From NCBI GenBank assembly GCA_021817455.1, contig JAKAUW010000077.1, positions 1-51,008 on the forward strand: a stretch of 51,008 nt of DNA, read 5' to 3'. Position numbers and translations under genes: made by a program. Below the pieces are notes generated by a model. The model saw only the letters and a list, made by a program, of their open reading frames with translations, was not told the origin of the DNA and did no database searches. This document shows positions 22,125-31,171 of this stretch, in pieces. Position 1 is the first letter of the stretch. Each line of letters begins with the position of its first letter. The stretch is from Thermoplasmata archaeon. Lineage in GTDB: Archaea > Thermoplasmatota > Thermoplasmata > Thermoplasmatales > Thermoplasmataceae.

Positions 22125-22556
22125 CTAGTCGCTGTTCTTGGCATTTTCAAGTTCAGCCCATTTCTTTTCCAGTGAAGCTTTGAGATTGGTTGTTTTCGCG
22201 CTTTTGTCTTCCTTCCTGCGCAGTTCCTCAGGAGACCTCAGGCCATTGCCCACATCATACCTGAAATTGATAATGGAAGATTTTGTTGTCTTGTATCTGT
22301 TGGACAATTCAGCGATTCTTGAATCCACTGAACTCAGAACATGCTTCATGACTCCATATTCAAGAGAATCCTGCAAAGCCCTCCTAATTACATCCAAAGC
22401 AGATTCCTGTTCCTGCCTAAGAAGGTTGATGGCGGAAAGCTCCTCTAGACCTAGGGTTATGGTGACCTCTTCTAAATCCTCAAAATTCTCGAGGTCTTCC
22501 GGTTCTTCCGGCCCTGATTCAGTTTTTTTCCCTTTATCTGCAACCATGACATTCAT
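22125..22556 (-). CDS. Coiled-coil protein next to the actin-like gene
   Basis: 143 residues: an acidic, disordered N-terminus (EEPEDLENFEDLEEV), then an RHH-like or helical segment (VTITLGLEELSAINLLRQEQ), then long charged helices to the end. An ATG at 22547 with GGATGA just upstream is an alternative start. It lies 80 bases downstream of the actin-like gene on the same strand but also has a TATA-like ctatttatattc at about 22592-22603. No characterised family recognised; the position suggests a filament partner or regulator. Confidence 0.65.
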   Translation of the reverse strand: MNVMVADKGKKTESGPEEPEDLENFEDLEEVTITLGLEELSAINLLRQEQESALDVIRRALQDSLEYGVMKHVLSSVDSRIAELSNRYKTTKSSIINFRYDVGNGLRSPEELRRKEDKSAKTTNLKASLEKKWAELENAKNSD

Positions 22557-22635
22557 CCTTAAATTGTTAAAGGATGATTTCCATCAATATAGAATATAAA
22601 TAGTTTCAGGCTAAATAAAAGTGACAAGTAGACCA

Positions 22636-23616
22636 TTACTTCGATCTGCTTGCTGCATCCCTATAGCCCAGAGCATTGGCAAACTGTACATCTTCAGACG
22701 GGATTTTAATCATTGCGCCCGGGGCCAGAGCTTCGAGTTTGTGCCCTATCAGGCTTGATCCGCCACCAACTGGTATGAGTGCAGTTATCCTGTCAAGCTC
22801 TTCTCTGAGGTTTTCCCTGAGTTTATCAAGGATTCTTGAAGCAAGATTGTTAAGGATGGGCTCTGACACCTTCGGTCCGCCTACCTCTCTCTGCTTGAAA
22901 ACAACAGTCTGAGAGATTGCCTCCCTTGCAATATCGGTAGGAACTATGAAACCAGTTTCTTTTGCAATTGCCTTTCCAATACCGGATACGACATCTCCAA
23001 CGCCAGCCTGTATACTGAATGACATCCCAACCACAGGCTCCATATTCTTGAGATTTACAGTGAGAACATCAGTTGTTCTTGAACCAATATCAATCACCAC
23101 TCCATATCCATACTGTGTCTTTATGAGTCCCTGATCAAGGAGGAATAAAGCTGCTCCGACGCCCTGCGGCCTCATGACTAGCTTAGATATCTTGAATTTT
23201 CTTACTTCCCCGGAAGCAAGAGACTTTAGGTTAAGTTGCTTTCCTTCAAGGAATTCCTTAGCAGCTGCAAGTTCGTGCTCGAATGTACCTAGAGGCGTTC
23301 CACTGCCGATGGTCAGTTCAGCTAGGTTTCCGTCCGTGCCAGCGCCGCTCATCCAGAGTGCGCCAGCAAGCAATGGAAGTGAGTCAGGATCAGAAAGCCT
23401 GCCATCTCCCTGCGGTTCCCTTACACTTGTTCCAGCAGCATCTTCCCCAAAGAAGAAGGGTTCGCCATCATCTATGGTAAGTACTGTTGTAGTTCCGCCA
23501 AATCCCCAGGCTTTGGCCTCCGTAGGAGCCCACCTGGAGGGAAATTTCTCTCTCTTCCCGTCAGCCCCGACGACTTTTGTGTCTCCATATCCCAAGTCAA
23601 TTCCAATTGTTATCAA
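22636..23616 (-). CDS. Actin-like ATPase, Ta0583 orthologue
   Basis: 326 residues, the same length I recall for Thermoplasma acidophilum Ta0583, with matching blocks such as GYGDTKV at 9-15, IGSGTPLGTFEHE, VMRPQGVGAALFLL, YGVVIDIGSRTTDVLT (phosphate 2 loop), IPVGGGSSLIG (adenosine loop) and QFANALGYRDAA at the end. Ta0583 is a ParM/MreB-related ATPase that forms filaments. The role in cells is unresolved (segregation or cell shape have been proposed). The start is a TTG at 23616, supported by GGTGAG upstream. Confidence 0.93.
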   Translation of the reverse strand: MITIGIDLGYGDTKVVGADGKREKFPSRWAPTEAKAWGFGGTTTVLTIDDGEPFFFGEDAAGTSVREPQGDGRLSDPDSLPLLAGALWMSGAGTDGNLAELTIGSGTPLGTFEHELAAAKEFLEGKQLNLKSLASGEVRKFKISKLVMRPQGVGAALFLLDQGLIKTQYGYGVVIDIGSRTTDVLTVNLKNMEPVVGMSFSIQAGVGDVVSGIGKAIAKETGFIVPTDIAREAISQTVVFKQREVGGPKVSEPILNNLASRILDKLRENLREELDRITALIPVGGGSSLIGHKLEALAPGAMIKIPSEDVQFANALGYRDAASRSK

Positions 23617-23941
23617 ATATCCTCACCTTTTCCTTAATACCGGAACCATAGCATGGCACGTCGCAAATAATGACGAGTCTTGACCCTTTTTCAAGGAAGC
23701 CATACCGTCGAATTTAGTTAATAGTGGTTCCATGCTACTCTGTTCCAAGCTTACTTCAATTGTCAAATACGCATTTAAATTTTTCTATCGTCATCATGAT
23801 AGTTCGTTTTTATGCATTCCGTGTTTTCTAAGTCCCATATAAAATATATACCTTAGATACACATTTGACTATTTTTTCTGTTTTTACTTCATAACAGGTA
23901 CTTTTAGGAATTTAATATATATTTTTCTGTCATTACAAGGC
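23617..23941 (+). promoter_or_regulatory. Divergent intergenic region with promoters in both directions
   Basis: No gene seen in this 325-base stretch. For prpD, tttaatatatattttt at 23911-23926 lies about 25 bases before the ATG at 23942, giving a leaderless transcript. For the actin-like gene, an A/T block near 23770-23790 on the minus strand is the best TATA candidate and would give a leader of about 130-140 bases, long for this genome. Confidence 0.5.
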
Positions 23942-25276
23942 ATGGACAAAATTGTTGGCCAGATCTTCGATCACGCTGCAGAAGTTGGTTCCAAGAGATT
24001 AGAGCCCAAGGTTCTCGACGAAATAAAAAAGAGAATTGCTGATTCCCTCATTACATCTTATGGTGCAATGGGCGCACCGCCAGTCTCTATTGAGAAAAGA
24101 GCCCTCCTTCCATCAAGTGGAAAACTTGACTCCCCCATATATTTCACTGGCACTAAAGCTTCAGTTGACATTTCAACCTTCATCAACGGCTCCATGACAA
24201 GGTACCTGGATTATAATGATACGTATCTTTCAAAAGAGGCTCTCCACCCTTCAGATAATGTCCCACCACTCCTTTCAATGGCTTATGCTGAGGGCCTTAG
24301 TGGTGTGGACGCGGCGAAAGCTGTCTCAGTTGCTTATGATGTGGTGGGTGCTTTGTCTGATGCCGTTTCCATAAGAGACAGGGGGTGGGACCATGTAACA
24401 TATATTTCTATTTCATCCGCAGCCGGGTTAGGCCTTCTTCTTGGATTTGGGAAGGAAAAATACGAAAACCTGTTGAATTTGGCAATCAATAATAATATCA
24501 GCCTGAGGCAGACAAGGGCTGGTGAACTGAGCATGTGGAAAGGGTGCACGGCTTCTGATGCCAGCAGGAATTCTGTCTTCGCCGCGCTCCTTGCACTTGA
24601 AGGCTTCACCGGGCCCTCCCCTATATTCACCGGTGAAATGGGCTTCTTTAAACAGGTATCTGGAGAATTTGAACTGAACCTCAAACCTGGAAAGGTACTA
24701 AGGACAATGATCAAGAATTATCCGGTTGAATACCATGCCATGAGCGCTGCGGAAGTTGCTCTGAACCTCAGGGAAGAAATTTCAGGCAGGATTGAGAAAG
24801 TAGAGGTAGAGACCTTTGAGGTTGCTCACAAAATTATAATCAAGGACCCTGAAAAATTACGGCCAAAAACCCGTGAAACTGCAGACCACAGCATGCCGTA
24901 CATAGTTGCCTATACCCTGAAAAATGGCGCGCCAACTCCCACCTCTTATGATGACATTCATCTTAGAGATAGGGAAATACTAAGAATCATCGATGTTTCG
25001 AGCTACAAGGTTACAGAAAGGTTCAATGATATGTATCCTGAGAACCTTCCCGTGAAAATCAGGGTCACCACTGACAAGGGTGTTCATGAGCAGGAAATGG
25101 ACGTGCCTAAGGGGCACTACAAGAAACCATATACTTGGGAAGACCTGGAAAACAAGGGGAAGTCCGTCATGGGAGAGACCAATGCAAAAATCCTGGTTGA
25201 TTTCATGAAAAACTTTGAGAAGAAGAGCGTCAGGGAACTGTATGAGGTGATTTCAGATGTCAATTTTAAAGGATAA
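23942..25276 (+). CDS. prpD: 2-methylcitrate dehydratase (MmgE/PrpD family)
   Basis: 444 residues of the MmgE/PrpD fold: an N-terminal helical domain with the conserved NGSMTRYLDYNDTY at about 82-95 and HPSDNVPPLLSMA, and a C-terminal domain with VETFEVAHKII. In the methylcitrate cycle PrpD dehydrates 2-methylcitrate to 2-methylaconitate. The next two genes encode the lyase and the synthase of the same pathway, which supports this over other PrpD activities. It overlaps prpB by 20 bases. Confidence 0.9.
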   Translation: MDKIVGQIFDHAAEVGSKRLEPKVLDEIKKRIADSLITSYGAMGAPPVSIEKRALLPSSGKLDSPIYFTGTKASVDISTFINGSMTRYLDYNDTYLSKEALHPSDNVPPLLSMAYAEGLSGVDAAKAVSVAYDVVGALSDAVSIRDRGWDHVTYISISSAAGLGLLLGFGKEKYENLLNLAINNNISLRQTRAGELSMWKGCTASDASRNSVFAALLALEGFTGPSPIFTGEMGFFKQVSGEFELNLKPGKVLRTMIKNYPVEYHAMSAAEVALNLREEISGRIEKVEVETFEVAHKIIIKDPEKLRPKTRETADHSMPYIVAYTLKNGAPTPTSYDDIHLRDREILRIIDVSSYKVTERFNDMYPENLPVKIRVTTDKGVHEQEMDVPKGHYKKPYTWEDLENKGKSVMGETNAKILVDFMKNFEKKSVRELYEVISDVNFKG

Positions 25277-26141
25277 TGTGAATCAGGGACCCGGGAAACT
25301 AAGAGAATTGCTGAAAAGAGAATTTGTAGTTGCACCAGGAGTCTTCAATGGAATAACTGCCCTTCTCGCTGAGAACGCAGGGTTCAAGGCAACCTATCTC
25401 TCTGGATCGGGGGTAGCGGGTGCAATGGGTCTACCTGATTTGGCTGTTACGACTTCTACTGAAGTCGCTGAAGAGATCAGGAGGATAACCTCAGTTAGCA
25501 AGGTACCGCTTATTGCTGATGCGGATACCGGTTTCGGGGAACCAGTAAATGTTTCAAGAACTGTCCGCCTCTTTGAAGGCGCCGGGGCTTCAGCCATGCA
25601 TCTTGAGGACCAGGTTCTCCCAAAGAGATGCGGGCACCTGAATGGCAAGAAGATCGTCGACAGAAAGGAAATGGCAAGAAAGATCAGAATCGCATCCGAC
25701 ACTAGGAAAGACCCGGACTTCATGATTATTGCCAGGACAGATGCTAGGGCAGTAAACGGCATAGAAGATGCCATTGAACGCGCAAACCTTTACATGGAAA
25801 GCGGCGCAGACATGATTTTTACAGAAGCCCCGGAAACCGAAGAAGAATTCAGGCAGTTCCGCAAAGGGGTAAAAGGGCCGCTCCTTGCCAACATGACTGA
25901 ATTTGGCAAGAGCCCCCTGCTTTCGGTTGAGGAACTCATGGAGATAGGATATAATGCAGTAATTTTTCCATTAACCGCGTTCAGGGTGTCACTTAGGGCC
26001 ATGGAGGAAACCTACAGCCATCTGAAGGCCAAGGGCACACAGAGGGATTATATCAGCAACCTCATGACCAGGGCTGACTTTTATGAAGTTATAGGTTATA
26101 ACCAGTATGAAAGAGAAGACGCGGATCTTTCTAGGATTTAA
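25257..26141 (+). CDS. prpB: 2-methylisocitrate lyase
   Basis: 294 residues of the isocitrate lyase/PEP mutase superfamily: SGSGVAGAMGLPDLAV at about 49, metal-binding PLIADADTGFGEP at about 83, and the active-site KRCGHLNGK (KKCGH equivalent) at about 123. The last fits methylisocitrate lyase, which splits 2-methylisocitrate into pyruvate and succinate. The ATG at 25257 lies inside the end of prpD, indicating translational coupling; a GTG seven codons later is the alternative start. Confidence 0.93.
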   Translation: MSILKDNVNQGPGKLRELLKREFVVAPGVFNGITALLAENAGFKATYLSGSGVAGAMGLPDLAVTTSTEVAEEIRRITSVSKVPLIADADTGFGEPVNVSRTVRLFEGAGASAMHLEDQVLPKRCGHLNGKKIVDRKEMARKIRIASDTRKDPDFMIIARTDARAVNGIEDAIERANLYMESGADMIFTEAPETEEEFRQFRKGVKGPLLANMTEFGKSPLLSVEELMEIGYNAVIFPLTAFRVSLRAMEETYSHLKAKGTQRDYISNLMTRADFYEVIGYNQYEREDADLSRI

Positions 26142-26152
26142 GGTGAATCATC

Positions 26153-27220
26153 ATGGCAGAGGAGATAATAGTACCAAAAGGGCTTGTAAATGTAATTGTG
26201 GACAAGACAGCCATAGCCACCACTGACGGCAATGGGAACCTCCTTTACAGAGGATATAAAGTGGTCGAATTAGTTGAAAAAAAGAGCTTTGAGGATGCAG
26301 CTTACCTCATAGTAAATGGCAGGTTGCCAGACCAGAAGGAAAAAGATGAATTCTCATATAAGATCAGAAGCAATTTCGGTGTTGACGCAGAAGCGAGGAA
26401 AGTCATAGAAATTCTGAAAGAAAAGGACCTCATGAGGGCACTTAGGAACATTGTTTCTTTCTACCATTATAAACATACTCAGGTAGATGATCTGATGCTT
26501 GAGATGGCCGCAAAATTTCCCGAATTCATCTCACTTTCGTACAGGCTTTCCCACGGCCTTGAACCATTGGAACCAATTGAAGGCACTTATTCAGAAAGGT
26601 TCTACCACCTCATCACCGGCAAGAAGGACCCCCTCAAGGCAAAATATCTGGGGATGCTTATGACATTGTACATGGAGCATGAATTCAATGCATCCACATT
26701 TGCCCTGAGAGTTACTGCTTCTACCCTCGCCGATCCCATATCTTCTTTTACGACTGCCTTGGCTACACTCAAGGGCCCTCTGCATGGTGGTGCAAATTCA
26801 GAAATACTTGATTTCTTCAAGAACTTCAATAACACAGAAGAAGCAGTGAGATATGTTGACCAGCAGATAGCAAAGGGCGAAAAGGTCATGGGATTCGGAC
26901 ACAGGATATATAAGAGGCTCGACCCAAGAGCACAATTCGTGAAGGCCAAGCTCAAGGAAATTGCCCCTGACTCGAAGATTCTACAAATCGCTGAAGTAGT
27001 GGAAAACAGGATGTGGGAGAAGAAGAGCGTCCCTGCCAACCTGGACTTCTACGCTGCCATTTACATGGATATCCTTGGCATCTCCCAGGACTTTTACACG
27101 CCACTTTTCGCAGCTTCCAGAGTGTTCGGGTGGATTGCCCATTACAAGGAGCAGCTGGCGGATAACAGGCTCATAAGGCCATCATCATCCTATTCCGGGC
27201 CGCTCGGCCTGAAACTCTAA
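26153..27220 (+). CDS. prpC: 2-methylcitrate/citrate synthase
   Basis: 355 residues, archaeal-size citrate synthase. Catalytic motifs: His in SYRLSHGLEP, the GPLHGGANSEILDFF block with active-site His, MGFGHRIYKRLDPRA with the third His and Arg, and Asp in NLDFYAA. It condenses propionyl-CoA (or acetyl-CoA) with oxaloacetate. The operon with prpD and prpB argues for methylcitrate synthase, although archaeal enzymes are often bifunctional. It starts 11 bases after prpB. Confidence 0.92.
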   Translation: MAEEIIVPKGLVNVIVDKTAIATTDGNGNLLYRGYKVVELVEKKSFEDAAYLIVNGRLPDQKEKDEFSYKIRSNFGVDAEARKVIEILKEKDLMRALRNIVSFYHYKHTQVDDLMLEMAAKFPEFISLSYRLSHGLEPLEPIEGTYSERFYHLITGKKDPLKAKYLGMLMTLYMEHEFNASTFALRVTASTLADPISSFTTALATLKGPLHGGANSEILDFFKNFNNTEEAVRYVDQQIAKGEKVMGFGHRIYKRLDPRAQFVKAKLKEIAPDSKILQIAEVVENRMWEKKSVPANLDFYAAIYMDILGISQDFYTPLFAASRVFGWIAHYKEQLADNRLIRPSSSYSGPLGLKL

Positions 27221-27231
27221 AATTATGTCGA

Positions 27232-27248
27232 ACTGCCCGCAAGGCAGT
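27232..27248 (+). terminator. Hairpin between convergent prpC and JAMM gene
   Basis: A perfect 6-bp stem, actgcc/ggcagt, with loop cgcaa, sits in the 33-base space between two convergent stops. No long T-run follows, so the terminator role is inferred from position. Confidence 0.4.
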
Positions 27249-27253
27249 CCGGC

Positions 27254-27616
27254 TCAAATTACTCTTATTTCTACCTGGTTTCCGTTCCTGTCGTATGCTA
27301 TGAAATTGTTAAGTCCATAGGGATACCCCACAATGATGTGTATTGGCCCCGTGTTCTGGAACATTTTCAGGTCGGCATCAGAAGGAATCGGCACACCGGA
27401 TGGATGTGAATGCACCGAGCCCACTATGCTGAAATCAATGGGTTTATTGTAAAGATAAAACAGGGTATGATGGTCTCCCTGAACTGTTCCAGGGAGTATT
27501 GCAATCTCGTAGATCACATTCTTCTCCGCTTTCATGAATGCCCCGAATTCTTTTGGGTAGGAATCTAGGGAGGCCTCCATGATCATCCTGAGAGTCCGCT
27601 GCCTAATTGACCACAT
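27254..27616 (-). CDS. JAMM/MPN+ metalloprotease
   Basis: 120 residues with the full JAMM zinc motif: a Glu near the start (YPKEFGAF) and VHSHPSGVPIPSDAD, the H-x-H-P...S..D pattern. Archaeal JAMM enzymes cleave isopeptide-linked ubiquitin-like SAMP proteins; short versions like this are usual. The target here is unknown. It overlaps the NAD kinase gene by 14 bases, the end of a long operon beginning with rps13. Confidence 0.85.
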   Translation of the reverse strand: MWSIRQRTLRMIMEASLDSYPKEFGAFMKAEKNVIYEIAILPGTVQGDHHTLFYLYNKPIDFSIVGSVHSHPSGVPIPSDADLKMFQNTGPIHIIVGYPYGLNNFIAYDRNGNQVEIRVI

Positions 27617-28421
27617 GCTTGATGAGTTTCTCCCGGATTTTGTCGTAGAATGAATCCCTGAAAGTTATGAACTCTGCCTTGTTTTCAGACGCAGTGATTT
27701 CAATCTCATCATTTTCATTCACGGGGTATTCAGCCTGGCCATCCAGTATAACAATGGATTCCTGACCTGATCCTGCCAGCCTGATCCTGATAGTCTGCTC
27801 TGCAGGTATAACCATTGGCCTCACCCTGGACCTGAATGGGGCAAGGTATGTCAGGACCATTACATTAAGTGATGGGTGAATTATTGGCCCACCCGCACTG
27901 TAGTTGTAAGAAGTTGAGCCGATAGGTGTTGAAACAATTATCCCATCCGCGCTTCCGCTGTCAAGGAAATTCTCGCCAGCATAAATATTGAATTTCCTGA
28001 TCTTAGCAATCTTGCTTGTGTGGATGACCGCCTCATTGGTGCAGTCTAGGACTTCGAGACCATTGATCTTGACCTTGAGTTTCATGTTTTTCTCTATTTT
28101 GTATTCACCCTTGATGAGCTTGTAAATTGACTTTTCAACATCGCCTATTTCCACTTCTGTAAGGAATCCCAGGCCGCCCATGTTTATACCGAGTACAGGC
28201 CCCTTTGCCATCTGGGTAGCCCTCAAGGCCGTCCCGTCTCCGCCCACTGCAATGATTATGTCTGCAACTATTGCTTCAAGGTCAGTGCCCCTGACTTCGA
28301 GGAACTTTGCACACTCCTTGTCATATAATTTCTGCCAGTCTTCGGGGATAAGTTCAACTATTCTACTTACCACTCTGGCACACCTTTCACAGTTCCTGCG
28401 TATTGTAAAAGCGATCCTCAT
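27603..28421 (-). CDS. nadK: NAD kinase
   Basis: 272 residues. The diagnostic IIAVGGDGTALRATQ lies at about 55-70, followed by GINMGGLGFLTEVE, the NE in LDCTNEAVIH and GSTSYNYSAGGPI. It phosphorylates NAD to NADP with ATP or polyphosphate. It begins by ATGA overlap with the phosphatase gene upstream. Confidence 0.95.
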   Translation of the reverse strand: MRIAFTIRRNCERCARVVSRIVELIPEDWQKLYDKECAKFLEVRGTDLEAIVADIIIAVGGDGTALRATQMAKGPVLGINMGGLGFLTEVEIGDVEKSIYKLIKGEYKIEKNMKLKVKINGLEVLDCTNEAVIHTSKIAKIRKFNIYAGENFLDSGSADGIIVSTPIGSTSYNYSAGGPIIHPSLNVMVLTYLAPFRSRVRPMVIPAEQTIRIRLAGSGQESIVILDGQAEYPVNENDEIEITASENKAEFITFRDSFYDKIREKLIKHVVN

Positions 28422-29188
28422 ATGAGATCACCAAGCACTTCTCTGCTTCTTGCTGCCATAATATTTGTCCTTACTGTTACGTCCAGCCCCATGTTGAATT
28501 CAGAGCCGCTCTGGTCCACAACGACACCACCAGCTTCACGCACTAAGATCACGCCTGCTCCAACATCAATATTTCTGATATAGGATCCTCTGCCAACATA
28601 AGCCATCATATCCACAGATCCCCTTGCCACCAGGGCCATTTCAAGCGACGCACATCCGAGGGACCTATGCCTTCCGGGGAGTTCGATCAGCCTTCTCCTC
28701 ATATCGTCGCTGCACCTCCCCACACTAATGGTATATCCATGTATGGGAACTGGCGAGACCCTGATTGGATCCCCGTTGTGCCTGCTTCCTTTACCCTTCT
28801 CTGCATAAAAAACGTCACCTCTTGCCAGGTCCTTTATGTAACCCCTGGTAAGGCTGTTGAAATCGTCCGTGAGGGTAGCGAGGGATACAGAATAAAATGG
28901 AATTTTGTTTTCAGCGTTGAAAGTGCCATCCAGAGGATCAGTAAGAATAGTTTCTTTATAACCCCTGTCAAGGAAACCCAGTTCTTCGCTCATTATATTG
29001 AATGGAAGATCTTTGTCTTCCACGTACCTGACGATTATGTCTTCGCAGGCCTTGTCCATTGCATGGGTGGCTGTGCCATCTGCACCAATCCCTACCACAT
29101 TCTTGTTCCTGTATTCGCCGCCTGAGGAGTGCAATGACTCGAAGATCTGGTCCCCAATGTCTGAAAAATCCCTATAGAAATCTTCCAT
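28418..29188 (-). CDS. Inositol monophosphatase/fructose-1,6-bisphosphatase family
   Basis: 256 residues from the ATG at 29188; an upstream in-frame start would overlap rpoD and add an unlikely N-terminus. Metal-binding motifs are SEELG, TDPLDGTFN and, near the end, RNIDVGAGVILVREAGGVV. Archaeal members hydrolyse both inositol-1-phosphate and fructose-1,6-bisphosphate, giving either gluconeogenesis or inositol-lipid synthesis as its role. It lies 43 bases after rpoD and overlaps nadK. Confidence 0.88.
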   Translation of the reverse strand: MEDFYRDFSDIGDQIFESLHSSGGEYRNKNVVGIGADGTATHAMDKACEDIIVRYVEDKDLPFNIMSEELGFLDRGYKETILTDPLDGTFNAENKIPFYSVSLATLTDDFNSLTRGYIKDLARGDVFYAEKGKGSRHNGDPIRVSPVPIHGYTISVGRCSDDMRRRLIELPGRHRSLGCASLEMALVARGSVDMMAYVGRGSYIRNIDVGAGVILVREAGGVVVDQSGSEFNMGLDVTVRTNIMAARSREVLGDLI

Positions 29189-29231
29189 GCTCTTACGAAT
29201 TATGTCTTGGAATAAAAAATAATGTTTGGGT

Positions 29232-30053
29232 TTAGTCCGGTGCCGTAAGGCTTTCAAGAAGTGTATTTAGCCTCTGCGGAAGCCTCTTCAGTGCATATTC
29301 CAGGACTTCAATGGCCTTGTATGACCCATCTGTTTCAAACTGGAACACAAACTGTGTGTCGTCTTCCACCATCTTCACTGATGGATAATCAAGCAACTGC
29401 CTTACAGCCTTGCACGAATTATCGTCGGTGAATCTGATTGTCCTTGAATCCTCCGATAGGACACTCTGTGGACACTTCTCCTTTATTGAAGCCCATTTCT
29501 CAAATTCTGCTTTTGTTACGACGAATTCCCGGTGGTACTTGTAGAAAACTCCGGAAGTTACCTGCCACTTTGTGTGTGTCTTGCCTCTTCCCATTACAGC
29601 CTCGCCTGTTACCAGGATAGCCTGCTTCGGGCCAAGTTTAACTATTGGAATGTCAGGATCGCTGGGGACAAGTTCTGGATTTCCCATTGGCTGGAGGTCT
29701 GCTGATGTTACCACGGACGGGCCTATCTTGTTAATTGAGTATGACATTGTGCATAATGGGCATCCCTTTCCTTCACAAACACACTCCTCCCTGAAATTCA
29801 TCTTCGGGTCAGTGACCAGCGGAACCAGTGAAAGCCTGTGTGCTACTATTTCATCGAACAACGGTAATGATGAGTCATAAACGTTTCCTTCCCTGTCCCT
29901 GATCTGTCCATGGTGGAATATTACCCTGTCTATTGCAAGTTTAGGTATGTCGTCCAGCAGTGTTCTTCTCAGGGCATTGGCTACCGGGGTCGTTATGCCG
30001 TCTATTGTAAACCTTATGAACCTGTCTTCTGCCTTAAGAATCTTCAGGGACAT
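29232..30053 (-). CDS. rpoD: RNA polymerase subunit D
   Basis: 273 residues from the ATG at 30053 ([12 protein letters not shown]), supported by GGAGAG upstream. It is the archaeal homologue of bacterial alpha/Rpb3. The dimerisation helix [17 protein letters not shown] is near the start, and the insertion domain carries [11 protein letters not shown], the four-cysteine cluster that in other archaea binds an iron-sulphur centre. It assembles with subunit L as the platform of the polymerase. Confidence 0.95.
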   Translation of the reverse strand: MSLKILKAEDRFIRFTIDGITTPVANALRRTLLDDIPKLAIDRVIFHHGQIRDREGNVYDSSLPLFDEIVAHRLSLVPLVTDPKMNFREECVCEGKGCPLCTMSYSINKIGPSVVTSADLQPMGNPELVPSDPDIPIVKLGPKQAILVTGEAVMGRGKTHTKWQVTSGVFYKYHREFVVTKAEFEKWASIKEKCPQSVLSEDSRTIRFTDDNSCKAVRQLLDYPSVKMVEDDTQFVFQFETDGSYKAIEVLEYALKRLPQRLNTLLESLTAPD

Positions 30054-30057
30054 GTAA

Positions 30058-30441
30058 TTAAACTCTCCTTCCCCTCTTTCCACCTTTCTTCTTTGTGCCA
30101 TCATGCGGGATTGGGGTAACTTCTTCTATCCTTAGAATCTTGAAGCCTGCCCTTGAGAGTGCCCTGATTGCAGACTGGGCACCGGGTCCCGGAATTTTGG
30201 ACTTGCTACCGCCAGGTGCCCTTACCTTTATGATAAGATCTGAAATTTCTTTCTCCCTGAGTTTTTCAGCGATAAGATCTGCTGCTTTCATTGCAGCGTA
30301 TGGGCTCGATTCTTCCCTGTCATTCCTTACAACCATTCCGCCGGTTGCCTTCGCAATGGTTTCGGCGCCTGTAGTATCAGTAACAAGTATAATGGTGTTA
30401 TTCTGCGAGGCATAAATATGTGCTATACCAGTCTTGTTCAT
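30058..30441 (-). CDS. rps11: 30S ribosomal protein uS11
   Basis: 127 residues with the family blocks [54 protein letters not shown] and the basic C-terminus [11 protein letters not shown]. It binds 16S rRNA at the platform. The start overlaps rps4 by ATGA and its stop is four bases before rpoD. Confidence 0.95.
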   Translation of the reverse strand: MNKTGIAHIYASQNNTIILVTDTTGAETIAKATGGMVVRNDREESSPYAAMKAADLIAEKLREKEISDLIIKVRAPGGSKSKIPGPGAQSAIRALSRAGFKILRIEEVTPIPHDGTKKKGGKRGRRV

Positions 30442-31163
30442 TGTTTTCCATCTCCTCTTCTTGGAGCACTCCGTGGTCTCCGGTCATCCCTTGGTTTCCC
30501 CATGGGCCTTGTCCTTCTTTGACCACCATATTGTGCTGGCTTCTTCGGCCCTTCAGTTTTAACTTCTGCACCTTCAGTTCCAGGGGTTTCCCCATCTGCT
30601 GTTTGCTCTCCTTCCCCAGCATGTTCAATAGGTCCACTAGTAATGACCTGCCTCATTGGGTGAAGGTCGTCGGTGAATGGCGATCTTTCGTGGTAAATAA
30701 TTGAATCTTCTAATGTGCCTTCAACAAGCATCCCCGGCACTGTTACTCTTCTTCCATTTAATATGACATGCCCGTGGGTTATCATCTGCCTGGCCTGTTT
30801 GGGTGTCCTTGCAAGATTCTTCTTGAATACAATAGTCTGGAGCCTTCTTGAAAGGATATCATCAATAGAAAGGGAAAGCACATCGTCGAGTGTCGCAGTA
30901 TGACTCAGTATGTTGTATCTCACCAACCTGTGTATAAGGGCCTGGAATTGCTTTTCTGCACTTGTATCGCTCACTCTCATTCTTGCCTGGAGGTCTCTTG
31001 CCTGGCTTCTGAAAGATTTCAGCAATTCCATGCCTTTCCACAGCTCTCTTTTGTTCTTAAGGCCGTATTTGCTGAGAATTTCCTTTTCTGCATCTATTCT
31101 GTCCTTCTGCCAGGGATGTCTAGGGGTGGAATATGTCTTTTTCGGAAATTTAGGATCTCCCAT
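30438..31163 (-). CDS. rps4: 30S ribosomal protein uS4 with a long low-complexity tail
   Basis: 241 residues. Residues 1-180 are standard archaeal uS4 ([19 protein letters not shown] start, an S4 domain with [20 protein letters not shown]). The last 60 residues are an acidic then basic, Pro/Gly/Arg-rich tail ([18 protein letters not shown] ... [14 protein letters not shown]) without fold. It binds 16S rRNA early in small-subunit assembly. Confidence 0.95.
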   Translation of the reverse strand: MGDPKFPKKTYSTPRHPWQKDRIDAEKEILSKYGLKNKRELWKGMELLKSFRSQARDLQARMRVSDTSAEKQFQALIHRLVRYNILSHTATLDDVLSLSIDDILSRRLQTIVFKKNLARTPKQARQMITHGHVILNGRRVTVPGMLVEGTLEDSIIYHERSPFTDDLHPMRQVITSGPIEHAGEGEQTADGETPGTEGAEVKTEGPKKPAQYGGQRRTRPMGKPRDDRRPRSAPRRGDGKQ

Positions 31164-31171
31164 TGGTCATC

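Noticed and set aside
23174-23683. Long plus-strand frame opposite the actin-like gene
   Set aside because: Shadow of a highly conserved minus-strand gene.
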